Source: Pseudomonas viridiflava
GTDB taxonomy: Bacteria > Pseudomonadota > Gammaproteobacteria > Pseudomonadales > Pseudomonadaceae
DNA length: 64,000 nt
NCBI RefSeq assembly: GCF_900590885.1
Contig: NZ_UUON01000001.1
Span: 947,485-1,011,484, forward strand
Direction of reading: 5' to 3'
The notes beneath the pieces are model-generated. The model was not told where the DNA came from and did not search any database. It saw nothing but the letters and a program-made list of their open reading frames with translations. Numbering within the stretch: position 1 is the first letter of the stretch; the number at the start of each line of letters is the position of its first letter. A program made the position numbers and the translations under genes. Positions 25,904 to 34,300 of this stretch are shown in pieces.

Positions 25904-26923
25904 TCAGGCGGTCTCCTCATTGAGAATCAGGCTGCGATAGTGCCCAGGATTCGACCCGCTCCATTTACGAAACGCCTTGTAGAACGAGCTGGTGTCAGCG
26001 AAGCCCAATCGCTCGGCTATCTGCGCAAAGCTGATCTGCGCGTCAGCCAGCCACACAATCGCCAGCTCCTTGCGCACGCTGTCCTTGAGGCCCTGATAGG
26101 TCTGGCCCTCTTCCGCCAGGCGGCGGCGCAGGGTGGACGCGGAGATGCACAGGCTGGCGGCCAAACCCTCGGTTTCCGGCCAGGTGTCTGGCGGCAGCTG
26201 GCGCAGGTCGTGCTTGATGCGCGTGGCCAGGCTGTCGGGGTCGCGGTATTTCACCAGGATATTGGCCGGCGCATGGGCGAGGAAACGCTTGAGTTCCTCC
26301 GGGCTGCGCTTGATCGGCAGGTCGAGGCAGTCGGCGGAAAAGATCATGCGGGTGCGTGGCCGATCGAAACGCAGGTTGTCGGAAAACATCACCCGGTAAT
26401 CATCATAGAAGTCCGGCTGCGGGCACCGCAGCTCGATGGCCAGGATCGGAATCCGCCGCCCCGCCAGCCAGCAGGCCACGCCATGGACAATCATCCAGTA
26501 GGTGAAATAGGTGAACGCACGCTTGGCTTCCACATCGGGCTCGACCAGCACGATTTCTGCCAGGCTTTGCTGGCGCACCAACTGCGCAGGCAATTGCTCA
26601 AGCATCAACGAGAGAAACCCCAGGCCAGTATCCAGCCCAGCCGCCAGGCTCGGTTGCGCCAGCGCGGCACGGCACAGAAACGCCAGGCTGCCGGACTTGA
26701 GCTTGCGCGGGTCCATGCCAAAGAACTCATCGTCCGTGCGCCTGGCGAGCAGGCGCCACAGGCGTGCGTAGACTGTGGCCGAAACCCGTGCAGCGGGTTG
26801 CGTCAACAGCGCCGGGGCGATGCCGACTTTATCGAGCACCTCGGCGCTGGCCGCTCCAGACGCGCAGCTCTGCAACAGGGCTTCACGCACAAGGTGGATG
26901 GAAATGGTGTCTTTTTCCGACAT
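25904..26923 (-). CDS. AraC-family transcriptional regulator (Arabinose_bd/OruR-like type)
   Basis: 339 residues from ATG at 26923; an in-frame GTG at 26947 would add 8 residues, and neither has a clear ribosome site. The N-terminal 190 residues match the Arabinose_bd-type domain seen in OruR- and ArgR-like pseudomonad regulators (VYARLWRLLARRTDDEFFGM, then MDPRKLKSGSLAFLCRAAL). The C-terminal helix-turn-helix pair reads AASLCISASTLRRRLAEEGQ and IAERLGFADTSSFYKAFRKW with the GSNPGHYR end. It is divergent from the efe iron operon with about 165 bases between, but Fur is the likely regulator there. Its targets are unknown. Confidence 0.9.
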   Translation of the reverse strand: MSEKDTISIHLVREALLQSCASGAASAEVLDKVGIAPALLTQPAARVSATVYARLWRLLARRTDDEFFGMDPRKLKSGSLAFLCRAALAQPSLAAGLDTGLGFLSLMLEQLPAQLVRQQSLAEIVLVEPDVEAKRAFTYFTYWMIVHGVACWLAGRRIPILAIELRCPQPDFYDDYRVMFSDNLRFDRPRTRMIFSADCLDLPIKRSPEELKRFLAHAPANILVKYRDPDSLATRIKHDLRQLPPDTWPETEGLAASLCISASTLRRRLAEEGQTYQGLKDSVRKELAIVWLADAQISFAQIAERLGFADTSSFYKAFRKWSGSNPGHYRSLILNEETA

Positions 26924-27031
26924 GGTCAGTGGGGCAATCCGGTGCACACTAGATGGCGTGCATCATAAGGGCGGTTGCGCTTCGCCACCACCGTTCAGCC
27001 CGTGTTCAGCAAACGTCAATATTCCTTGTTT

Positions 27032-27050
27032 AGTAATGAGTATCATTATG
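27032..27050 (+). promoter_or_regulatory. Fur box upstream of efeU
   Basis: AGTAATGAGTATCATTATG matches 15 of the 19 positions of the Fur consensus GATAATGATwATCATTATC, with the ATCATTAT half almost perfect. It lies 40 bases before the efeU start, where bound Fur would block transcription when iron is plentiful. Confidence 0.8.
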
Positions 27051-27090
27051 TTACAACTTAGCATCCTATCTAGTTGTGATTCGGTGCCGA

Positions 27091-27936
27091 ATGCTCGTTC
27101 CTTTTCTCATCATGCTGCGCGAAGGCATTGAAGCCGCGCTGATCGTCGGCATCATCGCCAGCTACCTGCAACAGACCGGGCGTGGCCAATGGATGCCAGC
27201 CGTGTGGATCGGCGTGTTCCTCGCCGCCGCACTGGCGTTGCTGGTGGGTGGCGGCCTGGAATTGGTCAGCGCCGAATTCCCGCAAAAGCAGCAAGAGCTG
27301 TTCGAAGGTGTGGTCGGCCTGGTGGCCGTGGGGATCCTCAGTTCCATGGTGTTCTGGATGCGCAAGGTGGCGCGCTCCATCAAGCATTCCTTGCATGAAT
27401 CCCTCGACCACGCCTTGGCCGGTTCTAGGCACCAGGTCACGGCGCTGATCCTGATGGTGTTTTTCGCCGTGGCCCGCGAAGGCCTGGAAACCGTGTTTTT
27501 CCTGCTGGCGGTCTTTCAACAGAGTGAAGGCCCGGGCGCGCCGATTGGCGCCCTGCTCGGCCTGATCCTGGCAATCATCGTCGGCTTCCTGATCTACAGC
27601 GGCAGCATGCGCCTGAACCTCGGTGCGTTTTTCCGCTGGACTGGCCTGTTCATCCTCGTAGTCGCCGCTGGCATCCTGGCCAACTCGGTGCAGGCGTTGC
27701 ACGAAGCCGGTGTGTGGAACCACTTGCAGACTGTGCTGTTCGATTTCAGCGCCGTACTGCCGATGGACAGCCCGCTGGGCTCGGTACTCGCCGGCATGTT
27801 CGGTTACCAGGAAGCACCGACCATCAGCACCCTCGGCGCCTACCTGATCTACCTGGTGGTGGCCCTGGTGATGTTCTTCCTGCCGGCGCCGCCGCCCAAG
27901 CCCGTCGCAACAACCTCTTCCGTTTCCAGCCAGTAA
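27091..27936 (+). CDS. efeU: Iron permease EfeU (FTR1 family)
   Basis: 281 residues from ATG at 27091, which gives the standard EfeU start MLVPFLIMLREG; an in-frame GTG 5 codons earlier is less likely. About seven membrane helices. The two REGxE motifs that bind iron in FTR1-type permeases are present: REGIE at residues 10-14 and REGLE at 129-133. It transports iron across the inner membrane, with iron delivered by EfeO and EfeB. It heads the operon efeU-efeO-efeB-efeM and has a Fur box 40 bases upstream. Unlike the truncated version in some E. coli strains, it is full length. Confidence 0.94.
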   Translation: MLVPFLIMLREGIEAALIVGIIASYLQQTGRGQWMPAVWIGVFLAAALALLVGGGLELVSAEFPQKQQELFEGVVGLVAVGILSSMVFWMRKVARSIKHSLHESLDHALAGSRHQVTALILMVFFAVAREGLETVFFLLAVFQQSEGPGAPIGALLGLILAIIVGFLIYSGSMRLNLGAFFRWTGLFILVVAAGILANSVQALHEAGVWNHLQTVLFDFSAVLPMDSPLGSVLAGMFGYQEAPTISTLGAYLIYLVVALVMFFLPAPPPKPVATTSSVSSQ

Positions 27937-27946
27937 GGACCGTCCC

Positions 27947-29149
27947 TTGTCCAACCCAACCCCTCAACCGGCTTCGCCACCCCGCGCCTTGCGCTGGGCC
28001 GTGGCGGGCTCGGTGGTCGTGATGATCGCCGCCGGTGCGTTGTTCTATTACGCGTCGCAACTGGCGGCCAGCAATCGCCAGGCCAACCACAATGAAATTG
28101 CCGTGACCATCCATGGCCACGCCTGTGAGCCCAATGAACTGACCGTTCCCGCCGGGCGCGCGAGCTTTCGTATCATCAACCGCTCCGATCGGGCGGTGGA
28201 ATGGGAAATCCTCGACGGCGTGCTGGTGGTCGAAGAACGCGAGAACATCGCCCCCGGCCTGAGCCAGGTGATCAACGCCAACCTGCTGCCCGGCGACTAC
28301 GCCATCACCTGCGGCCTGCTGAGCAACCCACGCGGCACCTTGCATATGACGCCAACGGCCGAGTCTGACGCCCAGGCCAAGGCCAAGCCGTCGATGGTGG
28401 CGTTTATCGGCCCGTTGTCGGAGTTCCGCGTGTACCTGAGCAGCCAGGGTAGCGCCCTGGTCAAGGCCGTGACCGCCCTGCAACAGGCGATCGACGCCGG
28501 TGACCTGGCCCAGGCCCAGGCATTCTATGTGCCGGCCCGCGAGGCTTACCAACGCCTGGCCCCCGCCTCCCAGCGCCTGGCCGAACTGGACAACGCGATC
28601 AACGCCCGCGCCGATTATTTTGAAAAACGCGAGCAGGACCCGGCCTTCAGCGGCTTCCATCGCCTGGAATACAGCCTGTTCCAGCAACGCAGTCTCGACG
28701 GCCTGTCGCCGATTGCCCAGCGCCTGACGGCCGACGTCACCACCCTCAAGCAGCAACTGCTGGCCCAGTCGCTGCCGCCGGAGCAACTGGTGGGGATTAT
28801 CGTGCGCAACCTCAACAGCCTGGCGGACGTACGCGCCATCAGCGGTGAAGAGGAACGCTACAGCCACGTCGACCTGAACGGCTTTGCCGCCAATCTGGAA
28901 GCGGCGCACAAGGTGGTCGAGTTGATGCGCCCGCTGCTGAGCAAATCCGCCGCTGACCTGTTGCCGAAAATCGACAGCGCCCTCGCCGCCTTCGATGCCG
29001 AGCTGCAGGGTTTCAAAGTCGACAAAGGCTACGCCACGTATGACAGCGTTTCCGCCGATCAGCGCAAGCAGATCGCCGACAAGGCCAAGGCTCTGGCCGT
29101 TGCACTCGATGGAATCGACCCCGCCCTTGGCCTTTCCGGCCTGCAGTGA
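27947..29149 (+). CDS. efeO: Periplasmic iron-uptake protein EfeO (cupredoxin plus imelysin-like domain)
   Basis: 400 residues from TTG at 27947, supported by TAAGGA 8 bases upstream and by an N-terminal membrane anchor or signal at residues 17-40. Residues about 45-135 are a cupredoxin-like domain with Cys60 (GHACEPN), Cys122 (ITCGLLS) and Met134, candidate metal ligands. Residues 150-395 form the M75/imelysin-type helical domain with the HxxE motif at 238-241 (HRLE), proposed to bind iron. It works with EfeB and EfeU in reductive or oxidative ferrous uptake at low pH. Its last codons overlap the possible early start of efeB. Confidence 0.93.
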   Translation: MSNPTPQPASPPRALRWAVAGSVVVMIAAGALFYYASQLAASNRQANHNEIAVTIHGHACEPNELTVPAGRASFRIINRSDRAVEWEILDGVLVVEERENIAPGLSQVINANLLPGDYAITCGLLSNPRGTLHMTPTAESDAQAKAKPSMVAFIGPLSEFRVYLSSQGSALVKAVTALQQAIDAGDLAQAQAFYVPAREAYQRLAPASQRLAELDNAINARADYFEKREQDPAFSGFHRLEYSLFQQRSLDGLSPIAQRLTADVTTLKQQLLAQSLPPEQLVGIIVRNLNSLADVRAISGEEERYSHVDLNGFAANLEAAHKVVELMRPLLSKSAADLLPKIDSALAAFDAELQGFKVDKGYATYDSVSADQRKQIADKAKALAVALDGIDPALGLSGLQ

Positions 29150-29163
29150 AGACGACCGCATAC

Positions 29164-30465
29164 ATGAGTGATTCAGAACAGCTTAACCTCCAGCGCCGCC
29201 GCGTCCTGCTGGGCATGGCCGCCACCGGCGCCGCGATTGCCGGCAGCAGCCTGAGCTGCTCGGCCATGGCCGCCGCCGAGCAAGTCACCACCGCACCGCG
29301 CAGCGACAAGACCCAGGACCACCACGACTTCTTCGGCCAGCACCAGAGCGGCATCGTCACCCCGCGCCCGGCCTGCGGCATGCTGGTGGCGTTCGACGTA
29401 CTGGCCGCCGACCGCGAAGACCTCGAACGCCTGTTCCGCACCCTGAACGAGCGCATCGCCTTCCTGATGACCGGCGGCACCGTGCCGCAAGTCGACCCGA
29501 AACTGCCGCCCACCGACTCTGGCATCCTCGGCCCAGTGGTCACGCCCGACAACCTGACGATTACCGTGTCAGTCGGCGAATCACTCTTCGATGAACGCTT
29601 CGGCCTCACCGCCGCCAAGCCCAAGCGCCTGAGCCGCATGGTCGGTTTCCCCAACGATGCGCTGGAACCGGCGCAGTGCCACGGCGACCTGAGCCTGCAA
29701 TTCAGCTCCAATACCCCGGACACCAACATCCACGCCCTGCGCGACATCGTCAAAAACTTGCCCGACCTGCTGCTGGTGCGCTGGAAGCAGGAAGGCAGCG
29801 TACCGCCCCAGGCGCCGAGCAAGCCTGGCGAGCCGGCGCAGAGCGCGCGTAACTTCCTCGGGTTCCGTGACGGTTCGGCCAACCCGAACTCCAACGACGA
29901 CGCCGCGATGAACCAGATTGTGTGGGTGCAACCCGGCAGCGACGAACCCACCTGGGCCGCCCATGGCAGCTACCAGGCGGTGCGCATCATCCGCAACTTC
30001 GTCGAACGCTGGGACCGCACCCCGCTGCAAGAGCAGGAAAGCATCATCGGCCGCGTCAAGACCACGGGCGCGCCCATGGATGGCAAGCAGGAAAGCCAGG
30101 TCCCGGATTACAGCAAGGACCCGCAAGGCAAGTTGACCAAGCTCGATGCCCACATCCGCCTGGCCAACCCGCGTACCCCGCAGACTCAGGCCAACCTGAT
30201 CCTGCGCCGGCCGTTCAACTACTCCAACGGCGTCAATAAAAACGGTCAGCTGGACATGGGGCTGTTGTTCATCTGCTACCAGGCTGACCTGGAGAAAGGC
30301 TTTATCAGCGTGCAAACCCGGCTCAACGGCGAGCCCCTGGAGGAATACCTCAAGCCGGTCGGCGGCGGGTACTTCTTCACCTTGCCAGGCGTCACGGGGC
30401 CCAATGATTTCATTGGCCGCACGCTGCTCGCTGCAACGCATGCGCAAACCACTGCCAATACCTAA
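29164..30465 (+). CDS. efeB: Deferrochelatase/peroxidase EfeB (DyP family, Tat-exported)
   Basis: 433 residues from ATG at 29164; an in-frame GTG at 29146 overlapping the efeO stop would add 6 residues, and the choice is open. A twin-arginine signal is plain: RRRVLLG at residues 11-17, followed by a mild hydrophobic stretch to about residue 37 ending SAMAAAE. The mature part has the DyP-type dye-decolourising peroxidase pattern, with the GFRDGSANPNS motif (catalytic Asp) and the heme-ligand region HGSYQAVRIIRNFVERWDRT. EfeB takes part in iron uptake, oxidising ferrous iron or removing iron from heme according to published models for the family. Confidence 0.95.
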   Translation: MSDSEQLNLQRRRVLLGMAATGAAIAGSSLSCSAMAAAEQVTTAPRSDKTQDHHDFFGQHQSGIVTPRPACGMLVAFDVLAADREDLERLFRTLNERIAFLMTGGTVPQVDPKLPPTDSGILGPVVTPDNLTITVSVGESLFDERFGLTAAKPKRLSRMVGFPNDALEPAQCHGDLSLQFSSNTPDTNIHALRDIVKNLPDLLLVRWKQEGSVPPQAPSKPGEPAQSARNFLGFRDGSANPNSNDDAAMNQIVWVQPGSDEPTWAAHGSYQAVRIIRNFVERWDRTPLQEQESIIGRVKTTGAPMDGKQESQVPDYSKDPQGKLTKLDAHIRLANPRTPQTQANLILRRPFNYSNGVNKNGQLDMGLLFICYQADLEKGFISVQTRLNGEPLEEYLKPVGGGYFFTLPGVTGPNDFIGRTLLAATHAQTTANT

Positions 30466-30492
30466 AACAAACCCCAGAGCGGAAACCCTCCC

Positions 30493-31311
30493 ATGAAGAA
30501 GTCGTCTATCGCGTTGTCGTTGTTAATGACCCTCTCGCCGCTGGCAGCGTTTGCCGCTACCGCGCCGCTGGACCTGGTGGGCCCGGTGTCGGACTACAAG
30601 ATCTACGTCACCGAAGAAATCGGTGAGCTGGTGACCCAGACCCAGGCGTTCACCGACGCCATCAACAAGGGCGACCTGGCCACCGCCAAGAAGCTCTACG
30701 CGCCGACCCGCGTGCACTATGAGTCGATCGAGCCGATCGCCGAGCTGTTCAGCGACCTCGACGCGTCCATCGATTCGCGCGTCGACGACCACGAAAAAGG
30801 CGTGACCGCCGAAGACTTCACCGGCTTCCACCGCATCGAGTACGCACTGTTCTCGCAAAACTCCACCAAAGGCCTGGAGGCGCTGACCGCCAAGCTCAAC
30901 ACCGACGTCAACGACCTGAAAACCCGTGTCGACGGCCTGACCTTCCCGCCGGAAAAAGTCGTCGGCGGTGCCGCAGCCCTGCTCGAAGAAGTCGCCGCCA
31001 CCAAGATCTCCGGCGAAGAAGACCGCTACAGCCACACCGACCTGTATGACTTCCAGGGCAACATCGACGGCGCGAAGAAAATCGTCGACCTGTTCCGTGG
31101 CCAGATCGAGAAGCAGGACAAGGCCTTCCTGGCCAAGGTCGACAAGAACTTTGCCACCGTGGACAAGATCCTGGCCAAGTACAAGACCAAGGACGGCGGC
31201 TTCGAGACCTACGACAAGGTCAAGGAAAACGACCGTAAAGCCCTGGTCGGCCCGGTGAATACCCTGGCGGAAGACCTGTCGACGCTGCGTGGGAAATTGG
31301 GTTTGAACTGA
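30493..31311 (+). CDS. efeM: EfeM/EfeO-family imelysin-like iron protein without cupredoxin domain
   Basis: 272 residues, ATG at 30493 after a GAGCGGAAACC-type site. Signal peptide residues 1-21 (cut after AAFA). The rest equals the C-terminal domain of Efe[19 protein letters not shown] at the start matches GPLSEFRVYLSSQGSALV of EfeO, the HxxE motif is at 113-116 (HRIE), and [17 protein letters not shown] matches GEEERYSHVDLNGFAAN. The cupredoxin domain is absent, so it is the EfeM type. The operon thus encodes two paralogues, full EfeO and short EfeM, which probably arose by duplication. A hairpin with a short T-run follows. Confidence 0.92.
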   Translation: MKKSSIALSLLMTLSPLAAFAATAPLDLVGPVSDYKIYVTEEIGELVTQTQAFTDAINKGDLATAKKLYAPTRVHYESIEPIAELFSDLDASIDSRVDDHEKGVTAEDFTGFHRIEYALFSQNSTKGLEALTAKLNTDVNDLKTRVDGLTFPPEKVVGGAAALLEEVAATKISGEEDRYSHTDLYDFQGNIDGAKKIVDLFRGQIEKQDKAFLAKVDKNFATVDKILAKYKTKDGGFETYDKVKENDRKALVGPVNTLAEDLSTLRGKLGLN

Positions 31312-31325
31312 CCGCGTTCTGGTCA

Positions 31326-31357
31326 AGCCCCGGCCGTGAATCAGGCCCGGGGCTTTG
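31326..31357 (+). terminator. Probable terminator of the efe operon
   Basis: Perfect 8-bp stem AGCCCCGG/CCGGGGCT with a 13-base loop, followed by TTTGT. The U-run is short, so termination may be partial; it lies 14 bases after the efeM stop and just before the convergent large gene. Confidence 0.65.
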
Positions 31358-31361
31358 TGCG

Positions 31362-34300
31362 CTAAGCGCTTGCCGCCCTTAGCGGCACAAACCCTTCCAG
31401 TGGCGCACCGATCGGCAACCCGTTTTCAGAATTTCTCGCGTACCAGCTTTGACCGACCTTCACCGCGTCAATCGGCTTGGAACCGACTTTCCCCGTGACA
31501 GTTTCAGAATCTTTGTCCTCTTGCTCCACTTTCGTGCGTTTAAACACCCTGCCCGAGTTCTTTACGTTGCGCAGGCTGAAGGCCGCGCGCGCCTTTTCCT
31601 CAACGCCCAGAAGGAAACTTCCTGGCGATAGCTTGGCTGCGTTGTTCGCCAATTTAGGGATAGCGGCGACGCCCCTACCGGCAGCGATCGTCATATCTGC
31701 CGCTCCATCCAGTGGATTCAAAAAGCTACTGACCAACTGAACACCCTTTTCCATTACATTAAAAGCCTTGGCACCGAAGGGCGCGACGGCTTTAGTCGAT
31801 TTTATCAGCGCTTTAACTGAAGAGCCTGCGCCCCCTATTACCGCGCCGAGGCTGTCCAAGAACAATGCTTTGATCCCGTCAAAGGTGTTGCCGTTGGCCA
31901 GATCTACAATTGCCCCTACAAAGGGGATCATGCCCAGCAAGACTTTATCATTTTCGCGTGCTAGTTCTCGCTGCTCTTCCAGCGGTAACTGGCCGATGGC
32001 GAACTTCAGCATGTCATCGCGGTGATGGATAAAGTTGCTCTGCATTATCCGATCAACAATGGCTTGAGTTCGTGCGGAAGAAAAACTGTTGGGGACAACG
32101 TCTGCCCGCGTCTTTTCCGCATCCGGCGCAGCCTCCAGTGTATCGCCCAGTTTATCGATAATGATGCCCGGCGAACTCACACCAGGACGAGGCTGCGCAC
32201 TGGAGTTGTAGGCATTGAAGTCAAACGGCTGCACTGCGCCATGCTCCAGTTGGATGGGAGTAGGCCCAGTATTCAAATACGCATAGTATTTCTCAGACTT
32301 CTCAATGGTCCCTCCCAAGCTCAGGTTATCCGGCAAGTCTTTACGCCTGACTATCTTCATCTTGTCCGGGAACACCTCGTAATAGCGGATGAGACCTTTG
32401 TGTTCGCTACGAATCAACGTCCCTTTGCGCCCTCCCCGCGCGTCAATCTGCATAGTCGTCTGATCTCTTAAGGGCACGTTAGTGACTTCTTCGCGCAAGG
32501 CAAACAGCTCGACGTTACCCAACTCCCGCGCCTGGCGATCAGCCAGGGGCAGGTTCGTAATCATCAGTCGCGTGGTAGCGCCCAGGCCCTGCTTAAGCTT
32601 GCCCAGGTAGCTATCAACTTCGGGGGGAACCTGGGTCTTCAGGTCGGGCAGTTTGGCAATCTTGGCATTCAGGGACGCCACGTTTTGATTAACATCGGCT
32701 TGGTCGGTCTGGCTCAGATGAGGGCTTGGGCCATATGGGGTTCTCGGGGTCTGGAGTTTGGGCACCTGCTTATCCGGAGGCAGCAACATCCAGCGATTGG
32801 GTTTGAGATCCCCGCTCATGTAAGTTTCAAGCAGAGAGCGCATTCTCGGTTCTGACAGTTTCATATTACGACGTTCATTCGGGTTGGCAATGAACACATT
32901 GATCGTTTTCAACTGTTCTTCGCTGATATCAGGAAATTCCTTTTTCAAGTTTTCCAGCGCCAATTTCTCTCGCGTAGGGAGCGGCAAATTGAATACGTCG
33001 AAGGCGTTAAGCAGTTGCTCGTGCTCGGCATTGAAACCTTTGAGTGCCTCTTGAAAATCCCCCGATTTATATTGACCGTCCAAAGACTTGGCATAAAGAC
33101 CCCGCATCATGCCCCAATCAAGCAATGTGTCAGCCCCGTAACTGGTGAACAGAGCTTCCTCTTCTGTAGTCCTTCCATCCAGCCGACTAAGGGCGATGAT
33201 CTCGTTGTAATTCATACTGCGCGTACTACCTTGCCCGCCCAGGCGTTCGGCAATGACGACACCCTGGCGCAGGTCTGACCATTCCGAGGAACCTACGCGA
33301 AGCGTGGTTGGTGTGTCGGGGATTAGAAACTCCGGCGCCGCGCTCGCGAGAAATAAATGCGCTATCAAAGGCGCGGTCTTGGGGTCGATCCGTGGATTGA
33401 GTTTGAGATGGTTTTCAATATCAGCCCGCAACTCGGCCATGGTTTTCCCGCTGTCGCCCGGCTTATACAGTTCATAGCCCGCCACGGTCCCAGGGCGCCC
33501 AGGGGCGCCAGGATCAATCTGCAACTTGATGGCGGCGATTACCCATTGGGCGCGCTCGTTGGATGTCATCTGTGCCGTGCCGGACGCGCCGAGGTATTTA
33601 CGCCTTTGAGCAATTTCCTCCGCCCACTTCAGCGCTGCAGAACTACCAACCAGCAGCTTCAGAAAATGATCGGATTGATTGCGCAGTTGCTCTGGTGTAG
33701 CACGATCCAGCATGCCTCCCACGTCCAATTCTCTCAGGATGTTATCGCCGCGCTTACGCGAGGCATCCTCATCGCTCAAACCGGCCAGAAAGGTTTTATC
33801 GGCGGCCGACATGTAACCGGGCAACCATTTATTCACCAACAGGCCTGAGTAATTCCCCCAGGGTGCAGCCGGCTCCAGCGGCGCCAGCCAGCGGGCGACG
33901 TTCCGCACCTGCTTCACCGTCCTGGGCTCCGGAAACCCAAAAGCTTGCAAGGCTTCGACGACAGGTACGGTTTTTGCATCGTTGCCAGCAGGCATCGGGG
34001 CGCCGGTTGCGCGCACTTGGACGCCAGTCAGGGAAACCGCTTCGTCATCTCCCTTGTTTGCCAATAACGACGTGAGTGTTTTTGCCAGATCGGCACGCTG
34101 ATCCAGTGTGTCAATAGCGTCTCTGGCGTGTTTGACCTGGCGCTCAAGCGCTGCCTTTTTAGAGGGTGGTAGTGCAGACCAATCGACCTTCGCCAGCGTC
34201 TTCTGGACCTTCATCACATCGCCATCGCTGGCAGGCGGCTTCACGCCATACCATCTGAGGATTGCGTTACGGGAAAAGCTGTTGCTGTTGCGGTCTACAT

